From contig QEYB01001312.1 of assembly GCA_017562135.1 (NCBI GenBank), positions 868,001-932,000 of the forward strand: DNA of 64,000 nt, in the 5' to 3' direction. The number at the start of each line of letters is the position of its first letter. Position 1 is the first letter of the stretch. Under the pieces are notes generated by a model. The model searched no databases. It was given only the letters and a program-made list of their open reading frames with translations, and was not told where the DNA came from. Origin of the DNA: Dipylidium caninum. Taxonomy: Eukaryota; Platyhelminthes; Cestoda; Cyclophyllidea; Dipylidiidae. The translations under genes and the position numbers were made by a program. This document shows positions 35,901 to 46,860 of the stretch, in pieces.

Positions 35901-36123
35901 CCGAACGGGACATTCACTCAAATATCCATAATCCCGCATTCAAACTGGAAAGTTGCTTTGTCGTTTATTTTAATCGTTGCACGACGAATAGTAATGGAAA
36001 GGCACAGCTGTTGGCAACTATCAAAACGGCAAATTCAGATTTTTTCGCCATCGTGTACGCGTGCTGAAATAAGCGACTAGTGAACACACTGGGGTGTAAA
36101 AATATGAGGTTTACATGTACACG

Positions 36124-36157
<34 letters not shown>

Positions 36158-39100
36158 AACATACGCAGGCCTCGAAGGACAGTGTTGTGCGGAGGAGCCT
36201 GGCATCAAAGCTCTTCTGCTGGAATCCTCACTTTGGAGAACATTTTTTCCGGGGATGGACAGGTTGTTTCTGTTGTTGACTAAGCCGCAGCAAGTCAGTC
36301 CATCGTGGCTTTTCGTGTGTCCCGGGGAGAGGTGGAATTCCTTCTCAAATGAATAATTACACCTCATGCGGAAGGAGGTTTACCGGGCTACTTTCCAACT
36401 GGGGGAAGGCGACTCAACGCTATTGCTCAAATGGGAAAATATTTTAGAAGTGGGGTCCTGTAAAGTGTTCCAAGTGCAGCAAAACGTCCCATTTCGCGTT
36501 TCGTAAGTACGCAAGTGGTCTGTGCTACGAGAGCACGAATGCAGGTCACCACTTAAATGGCAGGTAAGGAAACAAAAGCGAGGTTCCGCTTCGACAAATT
36601 TTCAAGCCCCTGTGTGTTTAAGACCTGCGAAAGACGCAAGAAGGGAGGGGGAGAGGAGAACAAGCGGGAATGAATGAGGCAAGGGGGAGGGAGGGGGGAA
36701 GAGGGGAGAGGGAGAGGGAGAGGGAAAGGGGAGAGCTCTTAGTAGCGGTGCACGATAATTAAACGCTACTCCCAAATTTATTATAGCACTTGCACAAAGA
36801 ATCAACTCTCTTTTCGACAAGTGACATTTATAAGGTGCGGTTTTTAGAGTGCGTAAAGAGACCTTCTGAATAAATGATTAATGGGGAAGGCAATTAAGTT
36901 TATCGGGGTCATTTAGCTGTCTCACTAGTATCATACCTAGTGCCAACGGAAGGGAGGAAAGTAATAGTCTTGAAATACACAATTTAAAAAGCACTCTATC
37001 AGCTTATTTAAATTTGCCCCCCCCCCTCCTCTTCGTTCCTTCCTTCTAACACCTCCCGCTTCCCCCGCCCTCCTGCACAGCAAGCACACACAAGCGGGCA
37101 AATGCCCCAGTCAGAAGTGGAAGGAGGAAGAGGTGGAGGAGGATTTAGCCTCACACTTCGTGCCTGTTAACCATTGACAATGGGCATCCGTCGTGTGAGC
37201 GAATTTGAGGGCCATCATCATCGTGGGCACGACGAAAAAGTCGGCTCGAAATGAACCGCTCTGCGTCAATCCCCACCACCTTTGTCGGAGTGTATGTGTG
37301 TGTGTGTGTGCGTGTGTGCGTGTGTGCGTGTGTGCGTGTGTGCGTGTGTGCATATAAAGTTGAATGAAGTGGACCAAATTGCAGATTCTTCAGCAAGTAG
37401 CACTTCCCTTTCGTAGAGAAGAGTGGGGAGAGGCGAGGCGAGGCGGGACGGGGCGGACGGACGGACGGACGGACGGACAGAGGAGAGAAGAGCATAAAAG
37501 CACTAAAACGGGGGGCCCTAATAGCAAATGGTAAATAGAGTGGTGAGGCCTTAATCCACTCTTTTGTATAACATCAGCCGGTTAAAATTTAAAAAAAAAT
37601 GGCGCGATAGTTATTTATTATTTCTCATCCGCCTCCAGCGGTATGGAAAAAATATCGCGTGACAGCAGGACATGGATAAAACCCTCGTAAGAATTCTTAA
37701 TTTATTAGCAGGAAGATTAGGCAACACTCACTTCAGCTATTCTCTGTCCGGCGGAGGCATCCACTGAGACATTGATGACACGTTCATTAGGCCTGGGGAA
37801 ATGCCAGACAGGGGAGTTGTCATTCACGTCTAGGAGACGAATGATGACCTGTGCTGACCCGGTCAAGGGGATTTGGCCGTGATCTCTCGCCAACACTTCG
37901 AGCACAATTAATTCCTCTTTTTCCCTGTCCAGCGGTCGCCATTCGTGCATTTTGCCTTCGTTGGCGCTCTTGGAGCCCAAGTACAACTCGCCCGTGCGCG
38001 AAACGGTGAACCACCGGCCGGCAGAAGTTGAGTTGATCGGTTGTTGTTGAAGCCAGTAGTACAAACGCCGGTTAATTTCATCAGCGTCGCAGTCATTTGC
38101 GTGGACTTTGCCCACCAACACGGGCGGCGTTGCACCTTCACTTATATTCAACTGATAGACGAGTTTGTCGAAAACCGGCTGACAGTCGTTGACATCCGAG
38201 ATAGTTATTTTCACCGTCGCGAAGGCGCTATTGCGTTTGAAGTTGGGCTTTGCCTCTCCCCCACCGTCGGTAACACTGACTGTCAGATTGAGGGAGGAGA
38301 CCACTTCGCGATCAAAAATCACTGCGGATCGGAGCTCGCCGGTTCTGGGATCCAGCGTGAACCAGGTGGAGACGTCTTGAGTGCTGCCCAGAAAAGTACG
38401 GTTCGAAGATCCCGGCTGAACGACGTAAGCAACGTCGGGTTCGCCGATGATAGAATAACGCAGCCCAGCCTGTCCATTCGGTGTGTAGGGGTCGTCAGCG
38501 TCGTTGGCTGTTATTTGCGTGATCAGCGTCCCAATCGGCTGCCCTTCGGCTATGCTGCCCGACAGAGGTCTTACAAATTGAGGCACAGAGTCGTTCTCGT
38601 CCAACACAATTAGGGTGAAGATGACGCTTGTGGAGCGTGAAAATGAATTTCGGTAGCCAACCATGTTACTCTGCGCGAGGATGTGGTTGCCAAACCGGAT
38701 GGCCTGATCCCAACACTCAATGCGAATAAGGTACTTGGCGGAGACTTCCCGATCCAAGGACTTTTTAGCAAGTCGCAACTGGAACCTGGCCTTATGGGAC
38801 CTGCTGTCGAGGCTCAGAAGTTCTATCTCCATCAAGTCGTTGTTAAGTTTACATCGCGGAGGCAGTTTTATGCGCTCTGTTGCCTCCTGGAGACTGAGTC
38901 CATTGGCCTGCAAGAAGGCATCACGAATGGGTGTGTTGGACTGGAGAAATCTCGCCTCTGCTGCATCATCGCCGTCCGTTACGGTAAAAGTTGCGACCAA
39001 CTGATCCGGTGGACCATTTTCCCTCACCTCAATGGTCATCTGCGAGCCTGAAACACGATGGTGCGTATCGAAGAGGTGGAATCTGGATGCTGCGGCCAGA

Positions 39101-40404
39101 TGGGAATGCAAACTGATGACAGGCGGATGGTCGTTTATGTTGAGAATACCGACGGTAATAACCGCTTCGTCGAACCATAATCCGTCCGTCACGGTCACGG
39201 AGAGCTTATACGAAGTCACTTTCTCGTAGTCCAGTTCACCCTGCACCCTAATCTCACCCGTCCGCCTGTCCACTGCGAAGAGGCTAGCGACCTGGGAGGT
39301 CACCGAGGTTGCCAGAGCAAAGACCAATTTGTCCAAATCGGATTCATCCTGATCATTTGCCCTCAGCCTGTAGATGACACTCCCGATAGGACTGTGTTCC
39401 ATTACCCACACGACGCCTTCGTGTTTCTCAAACCTCGGTGGATGATTATTCACATCCTCCACAGTTATGTTGAGCATGAGGTAGCCGGTCTGTGGTCTCA
39501 CAGCGCCCCCATCCACAGCGAATATCTTCACCTGATGTGATTTCGCCTCGTCCCGATCCAGTTCCTTATTTAACACCAACCACAGTTTGTTGGGAGAGGC
39601 TCGGGAGCCAATGAAATTTGAAATACCAGTGGGTTTTCCTGTCCATTCGAGTGAAAAGAGGCCGCCCACGTCTGACTCTATGCCGTAGTTCACAGTCGTG
39701 TTCTCTGGATATGCATCAGGGTCCACAGCTTCTGGAAGCTCTATCTTCGTGCCCACCTTCGTGTGCTCCCTTATTGGTAGGCTTAACACGGGAATGTTTG
39801 CATCAAACTGGCCTTGTTCATTAGGGGGACGAATGAAAGGATGCGCCACCTTCTGCAGCCGCCAAGTGGGGGCGTGGTCATTTATATCCAGCACACGGAT
39901 AGACAAGGAGAGGAGGCTTTGTTGTCTGGTGCCATCGAAAATGTTGCCCAAGTCTACCATTAGAATGAGGGAGATGACGCAGTCGTCTTGTCGCATTTCA
40001 CCCTGTGGAGGCGCGAGCGAGTCAAACGACTTCAACGGCTGCTGAAATCGGGGACAGCAGATGTCCTCGGTGGGACACAACTGCTCCCGATCGATCCGCT
40101 TTTTAAGACAGAGGAATGATGCGTTGAGTGCCTCGTTGGGGCACACGCGGAAGTAGGCGTTGGGTTCTAGGAGGGTTGCTTGAAGGGGCTGCAAATCTCT
40201 CCATTGGGTTCCTGCCTGATCAAGGGCTTGGCGAATAACAAAATTTAAATTCTCCGAAAATGAATCTACATTTTGTTCCTCCACTACGGAGAGTTCAGCA
40301 TTGAGTGTATTCAATGTGGACCTTCCTTGAATTCGGACGCTGGTGGTGGTGGAGAGAAGCAAGGAAAGGAGGCAGAAGTACATGTAAAAGGAGTAACGGT
40401 CCAT
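17600..40404 (-). CDS. Protocadherin-like cell-adhesion receptor, complete, 4 exons, 1,403 aa
   Basis: Single-pass calcium-dependent adhesion receptor. Exons 40404-37732, 26653-25774, 19392-19072 and 17937-17600 join in phases 0, 1 and 1 to give exactly 1,403 codons plus TAA. Features: signal peptide (about 1-22); seven cadherin repeats with inter-repeat linkers DINDHAP (173), DVNNHPP (317), NINDHPP (422), DENDSVP (602), DVNDCQP (737) and DVNDNSP (859); a cysteine cluster in repeat 1 (about 88-117); an unusually long repeat 4 (about 430-600); one membrane helix (about 1068-1093) followed by RKR; and a 310-residue cytoplasmic tail rich in Ser, Pro and Ala. The tail ends Ser-Ser-Phe-Val, a class I PDZ-ligand pattern. 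There is no EGF or laminin-G module, so it is a protocadherin and not Fat- or Flamingo-type. The tail exons were accepted because they are the downstream open blocks whose splice sites keep phase. The exact vertebrate subfamily is not assigned. Confidence 0.93.
17938..19071 (-). other. Protocadherin intron 3 (about 1.1 kb)
   Basis: AT-rich intron between the two tail exons. No coding frame was recognised. Confidence 0.7.
19072..19392 (-). CDS. Protocadherin exon 3: cytoplasmic tail
   Basis: This exon is 321 nt. The acceptor TTGAATTTAG leaves AC, which with the G of exon 2 makes Asp. It continues LTTAYTVQSFDNLDAIQADV and PYRFEKVEGG, and ends TCAC|GTAAGT, a strong donor. Entry and exit phases both match the neighbouring exons. 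An alternative acceptor 20 codons further in would break phase. Confidence 0.8.
21471..21493. repeat. (CCT)n trinucleotide repeat
   Basis: Run of CTC/CCT units within protocadherin intron 2. Confidence 0.9.
21654..21670. repeat. Homopolymeric C run (17 nt)
   Basis: Seventeen consecutive C bases. The exact length may be affected by sequencing or assembly error. Confidence 0.85.
21836..21892 (+). repeat. G-rich tract with quadruplex potential
   Basis: At least six runs of three or more G separated by one to three bases, on the plus strand, which is the non-template strand for plus transcription and the template strand for the protocadherin. It lies in intron 2. Confidence 0.7.
24219..24270. 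repeat. (GA)n followed by (GAGC)n microsatellite
   Basis: A GA dinucleotide tract at 24219-24241 passes into GAGC tetranucleotide units at 24244-24270. Confidence 0.9.
25774..26653 (-). CDS. Protocadherin exon 2: cadherin repeat 7, membrane helix, proximal tail
   Basis: This exon is 880 nt. The acceptor CTTTTTCTTCCAG is followed by CTA AAT GCG ACA GAT, restoring the cadherin motif ATDGDEGDFGKVTYTI. The juxtamembrane ectodomain is followed by the helix LIIIAVMVAAVAALLFIVVL and the basic stop-transfer RKR. The donor AATG|GTACGT leaves phase 1. Confidence 0.93.
27661..27679. repeat. (CACT)n tetranucleotide repeat
   Basis: Short tandem CACT repeat in protocadherin intron 1. Confidence 0.85.
29425..29464 (+). 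repeat. G-rich tract with quadruplex potential
   Basis: Several consecutive G runs of length three to eight within 40 bases of protocadherin intron 1. Confidence 0.7.
32007..32033. repeat. Perfect 11-bp inverted repeat with 5-nt loop
   Basis: TCACTTTCGTA (32007-32017) and TACGAAAGTGA (32023-32033) are exact reverse complements. Intronic, no known function. Confidence 0.9.
35239..35253. repeat. (GGC)n trinucleotide repeat
   Basis: Short GGC repeat in protocadherin intron 1. Confidence 0.8.
36125..36153. repeat. (CA)n microsatellite
   Basis: About 14 CA units in protocadherin intron 1. Confidence 0.95.
37291..37351. repeat. (GT)n / (TGTGCG)n compound microsatellite
   Basis: Uninterrupted GT units pass into TGTGCG-type units. 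It lies about 380 bp downstream of the exon 1 donor in transcription order. Confidence 0.95.
37453..37479. repeat. (CGGA)n tetranucleotide repeat
   Basis: About six CGGA units close to the start of protocadherin intron 1. Confidence 0.9.
37732..40404 (-). CDS. Protocadherin exon 1: signal peptide and cadherin repeats 1-6
   Basis: This exon is 2,673 nt, 891 codons, ending GAA|GTGAGT in phase 0. A very long first exon covering most of the ectodomain is typical of protocadherins. The ATG at 40404 opens directly onto a hydrophobic signal sequence (MYFCLLSLLLSTTTS), which fixes the start. Confidence 0.95.
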
Positions 40405-43400
40405 GTTTCCTTCCTAACGCGTCAAGACTGAGTTAAGGCATTCCTTGGAGAGGGGAGAACAGGTAAGGCTTCGTTTTAAACATGGACTACCCTCATAGCC
40501 AAAACCGGTATACAGACACTGTTGCCTCATTGGCTGCCGCTCTCGACCAATGGGACTCGAACGCCAATGGTTCGGCCGCGATTCGATGACAAACACATGG
40601 CGTTTCAACACTTCCTCTTGCTTCTCTGTCAAACCTAATGTCAGTGATATCTCGTTTCGAACTTCACCTCCACCTAATCTCTCCGAAAGGGCTTTCCGAA
40701 AGATAGGCTAAGAGTGACGGGTTAAAGGAGCATTTCACTTGGTCTTTTTGCGTAAAACCCCTCCTCATTACTTTATCCCTATCAAAACAGTAGACAAGAG
40801 ACGTTATCCATGGATATGTGACTTAATGCAACTGGTAGATAGGGTAATGGGTACATTTTCCTTGTTAAGCGGCCGCATCACCAACTTGGTCTGGTTAAAG
40901 GAAACATCGAGCCCGCTTTAATAAACACAAGTGGAAGTAAAAGGGAATGTTGGTTGTGTAGTGGCATAAAGTTGTGGCAACAGGAGCCTTAGAGGCTCAT
41001 TAACCTACAAAAGTTGCCTGTGGAAGCAACTACTCAGCCCATGGTTAGCATATCCCCCTTTTGCAGTTTGTTGTGCCACCACCGACGCCAAAGAATTTTC
41101 CGGTTGGAATGCTGTTGAGGAGCAATGCCTGAAATGGCCCTACATCTGTGTGACCCCACCTCCCAAACGCGACGACTTTGGTTTCCCGACAACTTGGCGT
41201 ATTCACCCACTGTGGGGAGAAGGAGAGGTCGTCGAGGACGTGAGTGATGCGAGTGGAGAGTGGAGAGCGGAGGCCTCCGACGCAGGCGATGCATGTAGCG
41301 AACGCCTTAACGGGGAGGAGGATTTCGGTCCACTCAGTGGACACTAACTCATCGTCCGCATAAATTTCAACTCATCCAAGTGACACGGCCCCAGATACAT
41401 TCCAATCGGCGATTATGCAAATTTTTCGGCCCAAAATGAAGCGATTTACGCTAAATCGCAATTTGGGACAGGGATGGAGAGAGAGCGAGTTCTCGAGTAA
41501 CCTGACCCCACTTGAGGGCCCCGAATGATGGCGCCTCTTCTCCCTGTTAACGCAGCCACGTGTCATTACGAGATTTGAACAAAATTTGGCCTTAGGGCAA
41601 TCTTAACTGCGCAATCATGTTCACTGACGAGTTCATGCTACGTCCATGCGGTCAGAGGAGAAGGCAATCAAGAAGGGTCACGTTAACTGCGGGGAAATTG
41701 CCTCGTGAGATGATGGCAACCAGATGGCAACATGAGTGACAGAGTTGTCAAGCTACCGCACTCGAGATACGCGTTGTTCTCCCACTGAACTGCTGTTTGC
41801 GCGTTAGATTCCGGAGTGGAGAAGAGAAGGAGACAACCCATCCCATCCCATCCTCCAAGCTCCATCCTTATCTCATTCCTACATGGATTTGCATTTACTG
41901 TCACTGACAAGGCGGTGCCACTGAAAAAGGATGCTAATTTGCGGTGCGACCGTCGTGGGGAGGAGTGGACCGCCAAGTCAGCGGTAAATCCAAGGCTTCT
42001 CTCGCACACACTGTTTTCGGCTTTCAAAAGGTGGACGAAATGAAACTGGAGGCTCGATAATTACAAAGTGGAGGAAGTTGGCTTTTTGAAGATCCGAGCC
42101 CACTCACAGGGTGGATCTTTTAACTTTGCGTCTGATCTGCCGGAGGAGCATCCCGTGACGCTTTGCAAAGGGTTTGGCGGAGACTGGAGACTCCCTTGCA
42201 TTACCTCCTTTGCCACAAAATCGAAAAGCAGTTTTTATTGGTTGGCTTTTTAAATAAACGGGATATTCCGTTTGGGAGAAGTATTGGACACGTCTGATGA
42301 TTATAAACTCAGAAGTGGGAGCGCTTTGAGGGTTATTTCTTTCGGCAGGCTGAAGTAAAGCAGTTTACCAGTTTGTGACTGACTCGCGGAGCTATCTCCT
42401 CAATGGATGTGGTGACAGCACTCCACTCTGCCCTTCCACGACCGTTGGGAGGAAGACTAGTGGAACGCGAGGCGTGAGGGGAGAGGGCTACGGTCGGGGA
42501 AGCGGTGTTTTGTGGGCCAAGACGGCTAGAAGAGGCGGATTGACGGAGGGAAGAGGGAAGGAGAAAGTGAAGAAGTGGGGAAGGGAGACGAGGAGAAAGG
42601 CGGCTGCGTGGGGAGAGGGAGAGAGAGCTAATTTTGAGCCACATATGTCAGCTTTATTGCGCAATATCACACTGGTGGTGGGAATATTTAAACTTTCATA
42701 CCTCGACACTTTCAGTGCCGATTCTCACCTTGGTGTGGAGGGAAAATGTCTGCTTATGATGAATAATAAATAAAAAATTTTCACGTTTGTGAAATGTTTA
42801 CGTGTCCTGGTGATCAATCCCACCTTCGCGCACGCGACGCCATTTGTTTCACCCACTGCCGCATTATCCCCGAAAAAACCGTCTATTTTCGAATGTGCCT
42901 CCGTTAGCGCGTCCCACCCCATGTTTGCGTGTCATCCAGCGGGGACTTGGCGAATACCACCAGCGTACTCTCCATCTCCCAGCTGGGTTTGAGACAGACG
43001 TTATTTAAAATTACTTTTCATAATTTTTCCTCCCCCTCCAGTCCGCCCTCCGCTCTCCGCCTCCCGCCCCGACCGCCCCGCCCCGCCCGCCGCTGAGTTC
43101 TCCGCTTCCCACGAGGAGGAATGTCAAGCAACGAAAAAGCACGCAAGGCGGTACAAATTATCTCAATAATGTGTCGGCCGCAAACAGGCGATAAATCACT
43201 GCAGACCTCAACTGCATCACTGCACCCGGCGCATTGTGAGAAAGTCTGGAAACCCTCGGCAGGAGGACTGATGATCACCTCCTCGAGACTGGCCGTATGT
43301 GTTGAACAAGTCTCCGACACTCCGCCTGCCCGATTGCTTGCGCGCACACCTAAACTCAAGGAGAGTTGATTTTACCTTCGTTGGTTTTACCTCCTTCGTT

Positions 43401-44143
43401 TTCCGGTAATTTCATCGCTACACGAAATGGCCGGTTAGAGATGGTAAAAGAGGGAGAATTCAGCCTTGGATGAACTCCTCTTTTGTGTGCGCACGCGGGC
43501 GCCGCCTGTCTCCGTCTCCCCTGCGAGTGGCTGATGCTACGTTGAGCCGAACGTAGAATAGCAGGCGAGGACCATGAAAATGGCCTTTTCCCTCAGCGGG
43601 TCAGGGGTCAGCACCACTGTCGCCGCGCCAGCGGACCCGGACGCCGAGTTGGTGGCGGACCAACTCATCTGGTTGCTCTGTGCCCCATCGGTTACGCGCC
43701 GCCCTTCACTCCTCATGTGTGAGTCCATTCACTTTCATTTACTTACGGAAGATTCTTTCAGCATTTGTTACCTTTAGAAAAAAAAGTCTGTCGCTCGAAT
43801 TATGCGCTTTTACTGCTAATGGTGATGTATTCGTGTGCGGCTCATGGAGTGCAAGGAGTTTATGTTGAAGGAGAGACACACAGGCGCTGGACTACACCAC
43901 GTCGGGCTTTCCAAAGGGGATGGGAGTCTGAAGTGACGGCCTATGAATTACGGAATCGGGGGTAAGGTGAGGTGAGGGAGAGGCGCTGTGACGATCCTTT
44001 ATTTAACCTCGAAAAGTCCGCGTTATTTGCACTTGAAGGACACGCGAGATGCGATTGGCTGATACTGCGACGGAGATTTTGGTGGCCTATTCAATTTCTT
44101 AACGAAAAGCGTCAACGGACACCGCGCAGAGCCATCGCTTTAC

Positions 44144-44326
44144 CTTCGACGAGGTCGTAGGTGCCCCTGAGGTGGGGGGTTCGGAGTCCTGGGTGGGCCT
44201 TTCCGGTGGCTCTGTGACCGCGGAGCTCTGAGAAGACCTGCACGTCGGTGCGCCCGGTGAGGTGAGTGAAGCGGGAATGCGGCGCATTCAACTGCAGCGC
44301 GACGTAGGGTCCGTTGAGTGTGCTGA
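44144..44326 (-). other. Candidate orphan exon (183 nt, phase 1-1)
   Basis: Bounded by ...CGAATCCAG and GAAG|GTAAAG. One frame is open throughout and looks protein-like, with LNGPYVALQLNAPHSRF, HLTGRTDVQVFSELRGH and a terminal GTYDLVE. Other minus frames are also partly open because the DNA is GC-rich. No family is recognised and no partner exons were found. Confidence 0.3.
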
Positions 44327-45228
44327 CTGGATTCGTTGCAATTCGCCTCCTCCGCCTTCTCTTAGCCGTTTAACACACGCAGGGATCAGACCATTCACCT
44401 GCCTCCGTGTGACTTATGAGGAGCCCGGAGGTGGGGAAACTCAGGAAATGTTTCCCACAAGGTAGAGAATTCACCTAGTAGACAGATTGGTGGCAATTTG
44501 CCTCACTTTATTCTATGCAATAGGGAGGAGGAGGCATCGCCGACCCCTAAACGCCTCGTTCCATGGTCTGCGCCCCTGCTCCACACAGAACATGATGGGG
44601 GCTGTAAGAAACTGGAATCTCCGAGTCAAAGCTACTGCGCAAACCATCGAAATGACCCAGGAGACACAGTTCGCATTCAACTTACATGGCATGAGCCTTA
44701 GCGTTTCGGAGTGCTCCTCGTCAGCTCAAGGTGATCCCGAGCGCCAAAGGAGTCGAGGCACATGTCTGTATTCTCCCTCAATTAAGTAATTAAAACTGCT
44801 CACCTTTAACCTCCGAGGGTAGAAGTAACTCACACAAGCAGGACACAATTGTGGGAAAGAAGAGCCTTCTAATTTAACCACTAGCTTCGCACTTTAATTT
44901 GGATGAGAACATCTGTCTACTTTAATTTACACTCTGCGTGAAAAAGGCGGGGAGATAGCATTCCACTGACGTTAGATGCGATAAGCCAGACTCACCAAAT
45001 TAGTGAAGAAAGTCGTTTAACGCCTCAAAATCGTGATAAATAAGTGAAAAGCAGGCATCCTCTAATGCGTGGTCGGGAAGAATGGGATGGGGGGAGTGGG
45101 AAGAGGTGTCTGCCTTTCAAAAGCCTGACACCAGTTGAGTAGATGGGAGTGATCTGCTGTGCGCCAGAATTTGATGAGTTACCACCTCCGCACTGAGCCA
45201 TTTGTACGTGGGCAGCGGGCGGGAGGAG

Positions 45229-45250
45229 GCGGGCGGGCGGGCGGGCGGCG
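45229..45250. repeat. (GGGC)n repeat
   Basis: Tandem GGGC units, followed by a 10-nt G run near 45271-45280. Confidence 0.85.
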
Positions 45251-45370
45251 GGGATGGAGGCTGTCGAGGCGGGGGGGGGGCATGGGGAGCTTGGAGGTGG
45301 GAGAGGAGAGGAGACGTGCATTAAACGTGCCTTATTAAATGCTTCATTCGGCTAATGCATTTGCAGGTGC

Positions 45371-45469
45371 TACGGCGTATCCGCCGGAGAGGAATGCCGC
45401 TCCTGGCTACAGGTGCCCTGCTCCCGCCAGTCGGACCGGGAAATACGCCACATTGTGATGTGCATTGAT
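45371..45469. other. Exon-like block with splice signals on both strands
   Basis: Plus strand: the acceptor GCATTTGCAG opens a cysteine-containing frame (CYGVSAGEECRSWLQ). Minus strand: GTGTTTTTAG at 45470 opens frames such as NAHHNVAYFPVRLAGAG. Neither could be tied to a gene, and at most one can be real. Confidence 0.2.
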
Positions 45470-46840
45470 CTAAAAACACATTCAAATTTAATGGATGGGA
45501 GGGCAGGCGAGAGGTTAAGAGAGAAGAGGGGAGGAAGCAGATATGTTTACTCACTCACACACACAAGCGAATAACTGCAGACTTTCTGACAACGACGGGA
45601 GAAGATAATGACGCTTGGAGAAAATGCACCTATATTGCCGTTTTTCTGTTGAAAAAAACCTAATTGTCGCTCTTTTTCCACTGCTGAAGGCGTTGGACTT
45701 ACCTGTGCGTCCGTTGTTGCTTTCATCCGTCTTGCAATAGCGGAGAAAGAGCGGAAGCTGCATCCCACCATGCGAAATCATAAATTTCCCCAACAGGCCC
45801 CGGATAAAGGATAACCCATTGAGGGGGAGAGGAGGTGGTGCGGTTTCGGGGGAAACAAAGCACCTCCGCCACGTCCCCTCGCCTTCAGCCCACCACTCCA
45901 CTCCACTTAATCTCTTCCTGCCTGCCTCGCTCGCTGAAGCCGTCACATTACGAAATTTCTGTGAGAGGTGGCTTAAAGTGGAGCGGGTGGAGCTGTGGCC
46001 TAAAGATCCCTTCTAAACGGACAGAAGTGGAAGGAGGCTGCGGCCACGGCGGGCGGGGAGCCCCGCCCGTCGAGCAGGCGGAGAAGGGGCGGACAACCAG
46101 TTCGAATAGGTCACGAAGGAACAGGGGGAAAATAACCCTTAAAAATGAATTAGTCGCCGTTCGTAGCATCATATTCCCACGAATATGGGGAAGACGAGAT
46201 GAATTTCACCGTAGTCCCACAATTACATTTTGCCCTGCTTAAAAGTACAAGAGATAATGTTACCGGCCTCCTCTTGTCCCAGCGTTCTCTGTTAGTGCCT
46301 CAGAGGGCGCAAGGGGTCGCCCTGCTCACCGTTGCCTCTGGCCTCCACGTCCGAACTCCTCGTTCCTCCCAACGACTGTGTGCCGCCGTATGGGTGACCA
46401 CAGGCGTCCACTTCCCCGAGAGGAGGCTAGTCTTCTTCAACCGCATTAGGCGGAACTCTATGGCGTTGAAGAAGCCACGTCCACAGCCTCCGTCACGTGA
46501 ATTTGGGGCGTGTCATTGTTGTCACCAATCGACTTTCCCGATTAAAGGGCAGTGTGGGTTACCAAGCGACCCCTTCAGACCCACAAACCTTCCTTATGTG
46601 TCGCATCATGGCAACTTTATTCGACTGTTTGTGCTCCAGTGTGATCGCACTTGCTCACTGGATTAGCAGGGGAGCGGAGGTTATGCCTCGCTCTTGATGA
46701 CCAGTTTCATGAAACTCCATAGCAGGAGAGGAAGAAGAGGAAGGGGGAGGAAAGAGAGTGAGAAAGGAAAGAACGGTCAGTGAATGCATTTGACACTATC
46801 CTCAAGGCCAAAGCCTAGTCACCGGGGGCAGTGGTTCACC

Positions 46841-46860
46841 GCCACCACCACCACCACCAT
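46841..46860. repeat. (CAC)n trinucleotide repeat
   Basis: Short tandem CAC/CCA run in intergenic DNA. Confidence 0.8.

Larger units (their letters stand above)
26654..37731 (-). other. Protocadherin intron 1 (about 11.1 kb)
   Basis: Very long intron between the six-repeat exon and the repeat-7/membrane exon. It is GC-rich with many simple repeats. The long open frames inside (for example 28065-28688, 31501-31977 and 35212-35748, all minus) are low-complexity and lack splice or family support. A regulatory role is possible but not shown. Confidence 0.75.

Noticed and set aside
24219..37479. Simple tandem repeats considered as a CRISPR-like array
   Set aside because: They are 2-6 bp microsatellites without unique spacers, in eukaryotic intronic DNA.
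38041..38613. 190-codon plus-strand ORF
   Set aside because: It lies antisense within the 891-codon protocadherin exon 1, whose cadherin motifs are unambiguous.
40540..40590. tRNA-like T-loop sequence (ACTCGAAC)
   Set aside because: No matching acceptor, D or anticodon stems could be folded around it.
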